A stretch of DNA of 64,000 nt from Carboxylicivirga sp. M1479. GTDB lineage: Bacteria > Bacteroidota > Bacteroidia > Bacteroidales > Marinilabiliaceae. Within the stretch, counting starts at the first letter, position 1; the number at the start of each line of letters is the position of its first letter. Below the pieces are notes generated by a model that saw only the letters and a list, made by a program, of their open reading frames with translations, had not been told where the DNA came from and searched no databases. Of this stretch, positions 37,992-46,623 are shown in pieces. The stretch is taken from the NCBI RefSeq assembly GCF_007097485.1, contig NZ_VKDE01000002.1, positions 124,001-188,000 on the forward strand, written 5' to 3'. A program made the position numbers and the translations under genes.

Positions 37992-38041
37992 CCTAAAAAA
38001 TATTTTCATTTTATAATTATCAATTACTGGAGGCAATAACT

Positions 38042-39172
38042 ATGGAGTTATTTGACGTATATTCTCTTTTTGATATTACACCGGTTAAGGCGCAGGATTG
38101 CCACGTTTGGGACGATAAGGGTAATAAATACCTGGATCTGTATGGTGGGCATGCCGTTATTTCGGTTGGGCATAGTCATCCTCATTATGTCGATCGTATA
38201 AGTTCGCAATTAAATAAGATAGGCTTCTATAGTAACTCTGTACAAAACCCTATGCAGCAAGAGTTGGTGAAAAAATTGGGTGCTTTAAGTGGTATGGACG
38301 ACTATCAGTTATTCTTATGCAATTCGGGAGCCGAGGCGAATGAAAATGCTCTGAAGGTAGCTTCATTTCATACTGGTCGAAAGAAAATAGTGGCTTTTGA
38401 AAGAGGGTTTCATGGCCGTACGTCTGGCGCTGTGGCAATAACGGATAATGCAAAAATAATTGCTCCTTTTAATGCTGCTCACGAAGTGGAGATAGTGCCA
38501 TGGTGTGATATTGTGGCCCTCGAAAAGGCTTTGAAGAACAATGATGTTGCAGCTGTTATTATTGAAGGTATTCAAGGTATAGGAGGTATTCATATTCCAT
38601 CGCCCGATTTTTTGGAGGAACTACAGGGTGTGTGTAAAAAACATGGTACCCTTTTGATTTTAGATGAAATACAATCAGGCTACGGTCGTAGTGGGCGCTT
38701 CTTTGCTTTTCAATATGCCAACATTCAACCCGATATGGTAACCATGGCCAAAGGCATGGGTAATGGCTTTCCGGTTGGTGGAGTTTTAATATCGCCACAA
38801 ATTAAAGCAGAGAAGGGGATGTTGGGATCAACCTTTGGCGGGAGTTACCTGGCATGTGCTGCTTCTTTGGCTGTGTTGGAAATAATGGAGGCCGAAAGCT
38901 TAATTGATAAGGTCAATAAAAGTGGAAAATACTTTTTAAAAACACTATCTAACTTCAAGGAAATTAAGGAGGTAAGGGGTGTTGGGTTGATGTTGGCCAT
39001 AGATTTTTTTGAAAAAATTGCACCAATAAGGACGAAGTTATTAACGAAAAATTATACTTTTACAGGTGTTTCCGGCACATATACAATGAGGTTATTACCT
39101 CCAATGACTCTCAAAAAGAGCCATATAGACTGTTTTTCAGATAGTTTAGAGGCTAGTTTTGATAGTGGATAA
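38042..39172 (+). CDS. argD: Acetyl(or succinyl)ornithine aminotransferase
   Basis: Class III PLP aminotransferase giving N-acylornithine from the semialdehyde. The 376-residue protein has the PLP lysine K237 in TMAKGMGNGFP, the cofactor aspartate in LILDEIQSGYGRSG and the phosphate loop NSGAEANE. It is preceded by a GGAGG sequence eight bases before the ATG, rare in this phylum. The next gene is an HNH-like gene 11 bases downstream. Confidence 0.93.
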   Translation: MELFDVYSLFDITPVKAQDCHVWDDKGNKYLDLYGGHAVISVGHSHPHYVDRISSQLNKIGFYSNSVQNPMQQELVKKLGALSGMDDYQLFLCNSGAEANENALKVASFHTGRKKIVAFERGFHGRTSGAVAITDNAKIIAPFNAAHEVEIVPWCDIVALEKALKNNDVAAVIIEGIQGIGGIHIPSPDFLEELQGVCKKHGTLLILDEIQSGYGRSGRFFAFQYANIQPDMVTMAKGMGNGFPVGGVLISPQIKAEKGMLGSTFGGSYLACAASLAVLEIMEAESLIDKVNKSGKYFLKTLSNFKEIKEVRGVGLMLAIDFFEKIAPIRTKLLTKNYTFTGVSGTYTMRLLPPMTLKKSHIDCFSDSLEASFDSG

Positions 39173-39183
39173 TACTTGATAAA

Positions 39184-39774
39184 ATGGTTAAATCGTACTG
39201 GAACGAAGAGTGGAAAGAAGTTGAGTTTGAAAAAGGCGCATTAAAAAAGCGTTATGCTATTTCAAACTATGGAAGAATAATCAGTTTCATCGACAAGATT
39301 GAAGATGGTGATTATATTAGAGGGGGCAAATTAAGGGGATATCCTACATTACCCTTAAGACCGTTTGGAAAATCAAAAACACTTTACGTACATAAGTTAG
39401 TGGCCGAGCTTTTTTTACAAAAGACTTCGGAGGAACAGCAATATGTCATCCACGTCGACTACAATAAGTCCAATAATTACATCGAAAATTTGCAATGGGC
39501 CGATAAGGATGAGATGTTTGCACATCAGCAAAATAATCCATCTGTATTGGAGGCTCGGGAAAAACAAAAGGGACGAAAAACACAACAAGGTCATAAGTTA
39601 TCTGCCACTCAGGTAATGCGTTTAAAGATGAAAATCAATGACCCGAATCGTAAAACAAGGCTGAAGTTAATAGCACGTGAATTTGGTATTAGCGAAATGC
39701 AACTTTATCGAATTAAATCGGGGGAAAATTGGGCGCATGTTGAGGTAGAGCTACCGACAGAAGAGGGTAAGTAG
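39184..39774 (+). CDS. NUMOD4/HNH-like protein with C-terminal helix-turn-helix
   Basis: A 196-residue protein. The N-terminus WNEEWKEVEF...YAISNYGRI is a NUMOD4-like motif. An HNH_3-like module follows (LYVHKLVAELF, then H90-V-D and NNYIENLQW), and a C-terminal HTH reads EFGISEMQLYRIKSGE. The architecture matches the gene at 4929-5576. It lies between argD and proC in the same direction, 11 bases after argD, so it rides on the arginine transcript. It could be a homing-nuclease relic or a domesticated DNA-binding protein; no host-gene split is seen nearby. Confidence 0.75.
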   Translation: MVKSYWNEEWKEVEFEKGALKKRYAISNYGRIISFIDKIEDGDYIRGGKLRGYPTLPLRPFGKSKTLYVHKLVAELFLQKTSEEQQYVIHVDYNKSNNYIENLQWADKDEMFAHQQNNPSVLEAREKQKGRKTQQGHKLSATQVMRLKMKINDPNRKTRLKLIAREFGISEMQLYRIKSGENWAHVEVELPTEEGK

Positions 39775-39872
39775 GCTTTCTGTCGTATTTTTGGCTGTTT
39801 TTGTGTAAATTTATAAGTCTAAATTTGTTTTTTCTTATAGGTTGACGCAAGTGCAATCCCAAAAATAGTCGC

Positions 39873-40673
39873 ATGAAAGTTAAAAAAATAGCCATTATTG
39901 GTGGCGGTAATTTAGGTACGGCAATTGCCAGAGGTTTATTGTCGCAGGAGTTATTTAAGCCATCAGAAATTTATATTACCAGACGACGTACAAAATTGCT
40001 GAGTGAATTTGCTCAGCAAGGTGTACTGGTAAGCAATGATAATATTGAGGCAGCTAAAGATGCTAACATTATCATGTTGGGCGTTAAGCCTTATCAATTA
40101 GACGATATCCTCAATGAAATAGCACCTGTTCTATCGGCTGATACCATCATGGTCTCATTAGCCACAGGTGTCTCTTCTGAGCAAATACAAAAAGCCTGTC
40201 AGCATTCCTTGTCTATCTTTAGGGCTATGCCCAATACGGCAGTTGAAATTGGTGAGTCAATGACCTGTATCTCCTCACTAAATGCTTCGCAGGAACAAGA
40301 AGAGGATATCTTAAAACTGTTCACATCCATGGGGCAGGCTATTATCATTCCAGAAGAATTAATGGCCGCTTCAACCGTATTGGCGGCATGTGGTATTGCC
40401 TACGCCATGCGTTTTATTCGTGCAGCTACACAGGGAGGTATAGAAATTGGTTTTGGCTCTAAACTTGCTTTGCAAATTGCGGCTCAAACCGTAAAAGGCG
40501 CTGCCGATTTATTGATTCAAAAGGAAACCCATCCTGAAGATGAAATTGATAAGGTAACAACGCCTCGCGGAGTTACCATATCTGGCCTTAATGAAATGGA
40601 GCATCAAGGCTTTAGTTCTTCCTTGATAAAGGGCCTGCTAACTTCGTTCAATAAAATTGAAAACGGTAAATAG
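39873..40673 (+). CDS. proC: Pyrroline-5-carboxylate reductase
   Basis: Last step of proline synthesis. The 266-residue protein has the NADPH motif IIGGGNLGTAIA (8-19), FRAMPNTAVEIGESMT and the C-terminal substrate helix with KVTTPRGVTISGL. It stands five bases ahead of proB. All three proline genes (proC, proB, proA) are embedded in the arginine cluster, reflecting the shared precursor glutamate. Confidence 0.95.
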   Translation: MKVKKIAIIGGGNLGTAIARGLLSQELFKPSEIYITRRRTKLLSEFAQQGVLVSNDNIEAAKDANIIMLGVKPYQLDDILNEIAPVLSADTIMVSLATGVSSEQIQKACQHSLSIFRAMPNTAVEIGESMTCISSLNASQEQEEDILKLFTSMGQAIIIPEELMAASTVLAACGIAYAMRFIRAATQGGIEIGFGSKLALQIAAQTVKGAADLLIQKETHPEDEIDKVTTPRGVTISGLNEMEHQGFSSSLIKGLLTSFNKIENGK

Positions 40674-40678
40674 TTAGT

Positions 40679-41767
40679 ATGTACGATAAGGTCTGTATAA
40701 AAATTGGCTCCAACGTGTTGGTTAGTCCCAATGGCGGTCTTAATAAAAGCCGAATCAATGAGTTGGTAACGCAAATTGCCCGATTGCATCAGCAGGGAAT
40801 CAAAATCATTTTGGTTTCATCAGGTGCGGTTGCTGCTGCACGCGACTCTGTTACTGTTGATAAGAAAACAGATCGGGTTTCGCAAAGACAGCTGCTTTCG
40901 TCGGTAGGGCAAGTTAAGTTAATGAATTTATATGCCCAGCTATTTGATTTGCACGATATGCAAATAGCTCAGGTCTTAGTTACAAAACAGGATTTTAGTT
41001 CGCGCGAGCACTATTTAAATATGAAAAATTGTGTGAGTGCCTTATGGGATCAAAATGTTTTACCAATAGTTAACGAAAATGATGCGGTATCGGTAACGGC
41101 CCTCATGTTTACCGATAACGATGAGCTAAGTGGCATGATGTCTTCGATGATGGGTTGTAAAGGGCTCATTATCCTATCCAATGTTGATGGTATTTATAAT
41201 GGTCATCCACAGGAGGCGGGAGCAGAGGTAATCCCATTTATTGAAGCAGAAGAGAAAGGATTAGAGCAATACATTACTACTTCCAAGTCTGATTTTGGAC
41301 GGGGAGGCATGCTTACCAAGTGCCGAGTAGCACAAAAATCAGCCATGTCGGGTGTGCATGTTCATGTGGCGAATGGCCAGGTGGATGGGGTGCTTATTCG
41401 ACTGATGAATGATTCCAAAACGGTAAACCATACTCATTTTGTTGCCGGGCAAGGGTATCCGGCAGTTAAGCAGTGGATCGCCTACTCCGAGGGGTTTGCA
41501 AAGGCCGAAATAGTGATCAATGCAGGAGCTTTTTCTGCACTTTGTTCAACTAAGGCCGTAAGTTTGTTATTGGCGGGCGTGGTAAAAATAGAGAGTGATT
41601 TTGAAAAGGGTGATCTCATAAAAATAATGAACGAGCAAGAGCAGGTGATTGGTATTGGTCGGGCTTCTTACGGTAAAAGTAAGGCTGAAAAGCATTGGCA
41701 CGATGAAAAGTATAAACCCCTGGTGCATTACGATTATTTATATGTTTTCCCTGAATTTTTAAGTTAA
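40679..41767 (+). CDS. proB: Glutamate 5-kinase with PUA domain
   Basis: Phosphorylates glutamate, the regulated first step of proline synthesis. The 362-residue protein has an amino-acid-kinase fold: KIGSNVL (8-14), SSGAVAA, NENDAVSV and GGMLTKC. A C-terminal PUA domain (about 275-350) gives the long form. It lies between proC and proA with gaps of 5 and 12 bases. Confidence 0.95.
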   Translation: MYDKVCIKIGSNVLVSPNGGLNKSRINELVTQIARLHQQGIKIILVSSGAVAAARDSVTVDKKTDRVSQRQLLSSVGQVKLMNLYAQLFDLHDMQIAQVLVTKQDFSSREHYLNMKNCVSALWDQNVLPIVNENDAVSVTALMFTDNDELSGMMSSMMGCKGLIILSNVDGIYNGHPQEAGAEVIPFIEAEEKGLEQYITTSKSDFGRGGMLTKCRVAQKSAMSGVHVHVANGQVDGVLIRLMNDSKTVNHTHFVAGQGYPAVKQWIAYSEGFAKAEIVINAGAFSALCSTKAVSLLLAGVVKIESDFEKGDLIKIMNEQEQVIGIGRASYGKSKAEKHWHDEKYKPLVHYDYLYVFPEFLS

Positions 41768-41779
41768 AACAGTCAATCC

Positions 41780-43024
41780 ATGTATCAATCTTATTTCGAA
41801 AAGGTAAAGAATTCTTCACGTTTGATGACGCGCTTGAGTGCGGATAAAACGACTGAAATTCTAATGGACATCAGTAAGAAACTGAGGTCGTCTCAGGCAA
41901 TTATTATGACTGCTAATAAAGATGATTTGGATCGTATGGACCCGAATAACCCGCGCTTTGATCGTTTGAAATTATCGGAAGAACGGATAGCATCCATTGC
42001 ATCAGATGTTGAAAGTGTTGCTCAGCTGCCTTGCCCTGTGGGGGAGTTGTTGGAGAGTAAGATACTTGCGAATGGATTGAGTCTGGAGAAGAAAAGAGTT
42101 GCTTTAGGTGTTGTTGGTGTCATTTACGAAGCGAGACCGAATGTAACAATTGATGTGTTTGCACTTTGTTTGCGATCGGGTAATGTATGTGTTTTAAAAG
42201 GCGGTGCCGATGCTGAGAATTCCAATGTTATATTGGTGGATATTATCCGACAGGTCCTAACTAATCATGGAGTCGACCCTGAAATTATTCAATTGTTACC
42301 ACCCGACCGAAAGGCTTCAGAAGAGTTAATGAATGCTGTGGGGTACGTTGATGTGTTAATACCGCGTGGTTCGCAGGGTTTGATTGATGCTGTGAGGAGT
42401 AACGCTAAAATTCCTGTGATAGAAACAGGAGCTGGTATTGTGCATACCTACTTCCATCAATCAGGTGATTTGGATTTGGGACAGTTGATTATTTTAAATG
42501 CTAAAACCCGACGAGTGAGTGTTTGTAATGCCTTGGATTGTTTAGTTCTGGATCAAGTGCGATTAGGTGATTTGCCCGTATTGATTCATCCAATGGCAAA
42601 AGAGGGAGTAGAGGTGTTTGCCGATGACTTGGCTTATCAGCAATTAAAAGGTTTATACCCTGATAACTTATTGCATTTGGCTTCTGACGCTGACTTTGGA
42701 ACCGAATTTTTGTCCCTTAAATTATCGATTAAAACAGTTGCTAATATGGATGCGGCACTTGATCATATTTATCGTTTTAGTTCGAAACATAGTGAGGCTA
42801 TTATTGCTGAAGATGAGGATGTGATAGAGCGCTACTTAAATGAGGTGGATGCGGCGGCAGTGTATGTTAATGCCAGCACTGCCTTTACCGATGGTGCTCA
42901 ATTTGGTTTGGGTGCTGAAATCGGAATTAGTACACAAAAGCTTCATGCTCGTGGGCCAATGGGGCTACGTGAGCTAACATCTTATAAGTGGATAGTGAAA
43001 GGAAATGGTCAGGTGAGATCATAA
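41780..43024 (+). CDS. proA: Glutamate-5-semialdehyde dehydrogenase
   Basis: Reduces glutamyl phosphate with NADPH. The 414-residue protein has the catalytic cysteine in RVSVCNALDCLVLD, the cofactor segment PRGSQGLIDAV and VYVNASTAFTDGAQFGLGAEIGIST near the C-terminus. It completes the proC-proB-proA set. A 110-base gap follows before argF'. Confidence 0.96.
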   Translation: MYQSYFEKVKNSSRLMTRLSADKTTEILMDISKKLRSSQAIIMTANKDDLDRMDPNNPRFDRLKLSEERIASIASDVESVAQLPCPVGELLESKILANGLSLEKKRVALGVVGVIYEARPNVTIDVFALCLRSGNVCVLKGGADAENSNVILVDIIRQVLTNHGVDPEIIQLLPPDRKASEELMNAVGYVDVLIPRGSQGLIDAVRSNAKIPVIETGAGIVHTYFHQSGDLDLGQLIILNAKTRRVSVCNALDCLVLDQVRLGDLPVLIHPMAKEGVEVFADDLAYQQLKGLYPDNLLHLASDADFGTEFLSLKLSIKTVANMDAALDHIYRFSSKHSEAIIAEDEDVIERYLNEVDAAAVYVNASTAFTDGAQFGLGAEIGISTQKLHARGPMGLRELTSYKWIVKGNGQVRS

Positions 43025-43134
43025 TAAAGGGTAAGATTATTGGGCAGGAAGCGAGTTGTGAGTATGGCTTCTCACCCAGAGTGTGAGCAATTTTGGCGAG
43101 TTTCTTATGGTGAATGAAAGCAAATTTTAATGAC

Positions 43135-44088
43135 ATGAAGAGATATTTAAAAGTTAGCGATATAGGCGATTTAAATTTAGCCTTGCAAGAAGCGCTTGAG
43201 GTAAAGAAGAATCCTTATGCATGGGATGCCATCGGTAAGAATAAAACCATTATTCTTCTGTTCTTTAATTCGAGCTTGCGAACGCGCCTGAGCACGCAAA
43301 AAGCAGCTATGAATTTAGGCATGAATGTAATCGTGTTAGATATCAACAAAGATGGATGGCAGTTGGAGACTGAATTTGGTGTGGTGATGGATGGCGATAA
43401 GCCTGAGCATTTGCGTGAGGCTGTGCCAGTAATTGGCCGATATTGCGATATTATTGCCGTGCGCTCATTCGCTACTTTTGAGAATAAAGAAGATGATTAC
43501 CAGGAAAAAATATTAAGTCAGTTTATTGAATTTGCAGGGGTGCCTGTAATTAGTATGGAGTCGGCAACAAGACATCCGCTTCAGGCTTTTGCCGACCTCG
43601 TAACGATAGAGGAAAAGAAAACTAAAAAGAAACCCAAAGTTGTACTAACATGGGCGCCACATCCAAAAGCGCTTCCACAGGCTGTTCCTAACTCTTTTGT
43701 TGAGTGGATGAAAGAAGCAGATGTTGATTTGGTGGTAACTCATCCCAAGGGCTATGAATTAGCTCCAGAGTTTTCTGATGGAGTAACGATTGAATATGAT
43801 CAAAATAAGGCATTTGAGGGTGCTGATTTTGTTTACGCTAAAAACTGGGCCTCTTATCACGAATATGGTCAGGTACTCAGTAAAGATAAAAGCTGGACGG
43901 TTGATGAGGCAAAAATGGCTTTGACCAATCAGGCTAAATTTATGCATTGCCTGCCCGTGCGACGGAACATGATAGTGACGGATGAGGTCATTGATAGTGA
44001 AAACAGTATTGTTATTGATCAGGCGGCTAATAGGGTTGTATCTGCGCAAGTTGTAATTAAGCGAATGATTGAATATTTAAATAAATAA
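43135..44088 (+). CDS. argF': Transcarbamylase ArgF', probable N-succinylornithine carbamoyltransferase
   Basis: Transfers the carbamoyl group to N-acylated ornithine. From the ATG at 43135 (MKRYLKVSDIGDL) it has 317 residues. The carbamoyl phosphate loop reads FFNSSLRTRLSTQ and the late signature MHCLPVRRN. Known enzymes of this clade differ at one residue: Glu92 in Xanthomonas acetylornithine transcarbamylase, Pro90 in the Bacteroides fragilis succinylornithine enzyme. Here residue 90 is proline, in MDGDKPEHLREA. I therefore infer succinylornithine as substrate. The upstream in-frame ATG at 43114 is less likely, since it shifts this numbering by seven. argB starts one base after its stop. 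Confidence 0.88.
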   Translation: MKRYLKVSDIGDLNLALQEALEVKKNPYAWDAIGKNKTIILLFFNSSLRTRLSTQKAAMNLGMNVIVLDINKDGWQLETEFGVVMDGDKPEHLREAVPVIGRYCDIIAVRSFATFENKEDDYQEKILSQFIEFAGVPVISMESATRHPLQAFADLVTIEEKKTKKKPKVVLTWAPHPKALPQAVPNSFVEWMKEADVDLVVTHPKGYELAPEFSDGVTIEYDQNKAFEGADFVYAKNWASYHEYGQVLSKDKSWTVDEAKMALTNQAKFMHCLPVRRNMIVTDEVIDSENSIVIDQAANRVVSAQVVIKRMIEYLNK

Positions 44089-44089
44089 T

Positions 44090-44872
44090 ATGCACGATAG
44101 GTTAACGATCGTTAAAGTAGGTGGTAAAGTGGTTGAGGAACCCGATTCATTGAGTGCTTTTTTAAAAGGTTTTTCAGGCATTGCGGGTCAGAAAATCTTG
44201 ATTCACGGTGGTGGACGCTCGGCAACCAGCATAGCCGAAAAGTTGGGCATTGAAACCAAGATGGTGGATGGTAGGCGCATCACAGATCAAGATATGCTTG
44301 ATGTTGCAGTGATGGTTTATGGTGGTTTGGTTAATAAAAATATTGTTGCCCAGCTGCAGGCTTTAAACAAGCAAGCAATTGGCCTTACAGGTGCCGATCT
44401 TGATTTGGTAAGAGCTGTTAAACGACCTGTTAAAGAAGTTGATTATGGTTATGTTGGCGACGTAACAGGCGTTAATATTGACAATGTTGAGGAGATGATA
44501 AAAAACGAGGTAATACCAGTTGTTGCACCTCTTACGCACGATGGAAAGGGCCAGATGCTCAACACCAACGCTGATACGATGGCGGCGGAGCTTGCCAAAG
44601 CTTTTTCTTTCGTTTTTCGTGTTTCATTAGTCTATTGTTTTGAGAAGAAAGGTGTTTTGGCTGATCCACAGGATAACCAATCGGTTATTGCCAATTTAAC
44701 ACCCGAATTGTTTGATGAATACAAAGAGAGTAGTGTGATTAGTGATGGTATGATACCAAAATTAGATAACGGGTTTGATGCTTTAAAGCGGGGAGTGTCG
44801 GAGGTTTTTATAACCAATGTTGATGGTGTTAATAATGGTTTTTCCTCGGGTACTTTATTATCAAATAGCTAG
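44090..44872 (+). CDS. argB: N-acetyl(or succinyl)glutamate kinase
   Basis: Second step of the acylated arginine pathway. The 260-residue amino-acid-kinase-fold protein has KVGGKVVE (8-15), the substrate loop HGGGRSATSIAEKLG, NTNADTMAAELAKA and the late SDGMIPKLDNGF. It lacks the N-terminal helix associated with arginine-feedback hexamers, so direct arginine inhibition is less likely. It starts one base after argF'. Confidence 0.94.
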   Translation: MHDRLTIVKVGGKVVEEPDSLSAFLKGFSGIAGQKILIHGGGRSATSIAEKLGIETKMVDGRRITDQDMLDVAVMVYGGLVNKNIVAQLQALNKQAIGLTGADLDLVRAVKRPVKEVDYGYVGDVTGVNIDNVEEMIKNEVIPVVAPLTHDGKGQMLNTNADTMAAELAKAFSFVFRVSLVYCFEKKGVLADPQDNQSVIANLTPELFDEYKESSVISDGMIPKLDNGFDALKRGVSEVFITNVDGVNNGFSSGTLLSNS

Positions 44873-44920
44873 AGATTGGGTGTGTTTTGACTCTGCCCTT
44901 GACGTAATGAGAAATGAATA

Positions 44921-45994
44921 ATGACAAAACAAGAAAAATATACTTTAGAAGCCATTGAGCTACTAAAGCAAATGATAGAAATACAGTCCTTTAGTAAGGA
45001 GGAAGATGAGGTTGTAGATCTAATGCAGAACTATCTTTTAAGTAAAGAACTGGATGTACAACGGCAGGGCAATAACCTATGGGTTTATGCTGCTCAGCGC
45101 AACGATGCAAAGCCTACAATCTTATTAAACTCGCATCTCGATACGGTTCGTCCTTCGGATAAATGGAAGTATAATCCTTTTGCGGCAACATTAGAGGGAG
45201 ATAAATTAACAGGGTTGGGCAGTAATGATGCTGGTGGCCCTTTGGTAGCTTTAATGGCTGCTTTTTTATGTCTTAAAGATGAGGAATTGCCGTATAATTT
45301 GGTTTTTGCTGCCACGGCGGAGGAAGAAATTTCAGGTGCCAGTGGAGTGGCTTCTGTCTTGGATGAAATTGGCACTATCGATTTGGGTATTGTCGGCGAA
45401 CCCACGCAAATGCAAATGGCTGTTGCCGAAAAAGGTTTGATGGTTTTGGATTGCGAAGCGCACGGTAAAACGGGGCATGCTGCACGTGATGAGGGTGATA
45501 ATGCGTTGTACAAAGCCATGGGTGATATTGAGTGGTTTAAGAACTACCAGTTCGATAAGGTGTCGCCGCATCTTGGACCAGTAAAAATGACGGTAACACA
45601 AGTGGAAGCAGGGAGTCAGCATAATGTTGTACCCGATTCTTGTCGCTTTGTTGTTGATGTGCGCTTAAATGAGTGCTACAGTAATACGGAACTACATCAA
45701 ATAATCGAACAGTATGTAAAATGTGATGTAAAGCCCCGTTCATTTCGTTTAAATAGTTCGTACATCTCAATGGAACATCCCTTTGTTTTAAAAGGTATTG
45801 AACTGGGATTAACGGCTTATGGCTCTCCAACAACGTCCGATCAGGCCGTAATGAATTTTACGACCATTAAAATGGGATGTGGAGATTCTGCTCGTTCTCA
45901 TACTCCCGATGAGTATATATACCTCTCCGAGATTAAAGAAGGCGTAGGGATTTACTTGAATATTCTTAAGGGTTTGATATTAATCACGTCCTAA
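44921..45994 (+). CDS. argE: M20-family deacylase, probable N-acyl-citrulline/ornithine deacylase (argE-like)
   Basis: A 357-residue M20 metallopeptidase-fold enzyme with metal ligands in NSHLDTV, GSNDAGGP and the EEE of ATAEEEISGAS, plus a dimerisation lid. Position right after argF' and argB indicates the step that removes the acyl group. In a pathway with an ArgF'-type transcarbamylase that substrate is N-acylcitrulline rather than N-acylornithine. By inference from argF' the acyl group is succinyl. A gene-free gap of 629 bases follows. Confidence 0.85.
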   Translation: MTKQEKYTLEAIELLKQMIEIQSFSKEEDEVVDLMQNYLLSKELDVQRQGNNLWVYAAQRNDAKPTILLNSHLDTVRPSDKWKYNPFAATLEGDKLTGLGSNDAGGPLVALMAAFLCLKDEELPYNLVFAATAEEEISGASGVASVLDEIGTIDLGIVGEPTQMQMAVAEKGLMVLDCEAHGKTGHAARDEGDNALYKAMGDIEWFKNYQFDKVSPHLGPVKMTVTQVEAGSQHNVVPDSCRFVVDVRLNECYSNTELHQIIEQYVKCDVKPRSFRLNSSYISMEHPFVLKGIELGLTAYGSPTTSDQAVMNFTTIKMGCGDSARSHTPDEYIYLSEIKEGVGIYLNILKGLILITS

Positions 45995-46387
45995 ACGTTT
46001 TTTATTAATAGCTCGAAACGTCTTGTTATGAACCGGCCTCAGCCAGTGAGCCAAAAAACAGGGTTAACATGACGGTTAAGAATTGTTTTTCTGTTTAAGC
46101 AGTTTGAGGAACGAAAAGTGTGAGTTTAAAACAATTTCAGTCATGAATCCTAGTTTTTTGAGTGAGGTGGGTGCAGCCGGCGGATTTTTTGCTTACTTTT
46201 TTGACTGTAGAAAAAAGTAAGAGCCATCACGGCTTGAGTGAAAAATAATTAGGATAACATTAGTTTGATATTATGATTTATAATTATTTCAGCAAAAAGT
46301 CCAGTTTGGGCGGATAGCCCAATGGCAATAATTAATTAGGACAACTTTGATGATTATTTATAAAAATTCAAAATACTGACAAATATC
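45995..46387. repeat. Gene-free spacer with dispersed-repeat-like inverted repeats
   Basis: No gene is visible. Two palindromes stand out: AATTGTTTT (46081-46089) with AAAACAATT (46128-46136), and the perfect 11-bp pair CTTACTTTTTT (46192-46202) with AAAAAAGTAAG (46211-46221). A shorter one, TTGGGC-N5-GCCCAA, lies at 46306-46322. The wording around CTTACTTTTTT resembles a spacer element I have seen repeatedly in Bacteroidota genomes. It may also serve as a terminator for argE. Confidence 0.5.
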
Positions 46388-46388
46388 A

Positions 46389-46412
46389 TATAAATATGCA
46401 TAAATGGCATAA
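46389..46412 (+). promoter_or_regulatory. ArgR box upstream of argH
   Basis: TATAAATATGCAT (46389-46401) is identical to the core of the argR operator. It continues into a second dyad, TATGC...GCATA (46395-46411). It overlaps the expected -33 position of the argH promoter, so ArgR binding would block polymerase. Confidence 0.6.
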
Positions 46413-46430
46413 TTATAAATAAAAAGTAAA

Positions 46431-46438
46431 TATATTTG
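46431..46438 (+). promoter_or_regulatory. -7 box of the argH promoter
   Basis: TATATTTG is an exact TAnnTTTG match directly downstream of the ArgR box. No TTG -33 element is seen. The leader would be about 180 bases and contains a 15-codon open frame (46570-46617) just before argH. Confidence 0.5.
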
Positions 46439-46623
46439 CCAATTCGAAAGGGTGAGGTTTTTTAAAGTATCAAATAGTAACTCGCGAAATTGGCTTTATA
46501 CAATATTAACGTCAAAAATGTAAGTTGATGAAACGAACATGATTAATTAAATCATTAACAAACAGGATAATGATTGAATTAATTATGAGAGTTCCATGTG
46601 ACCATTTTTTAAAATAGATACAC

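Noticed and set aside
46570-46617. Fifteen-codon leader peptide upstream of argH
   Set aside because: It contains a single arginine and no terminator/antiterminator pair, so attenuation is not supported.
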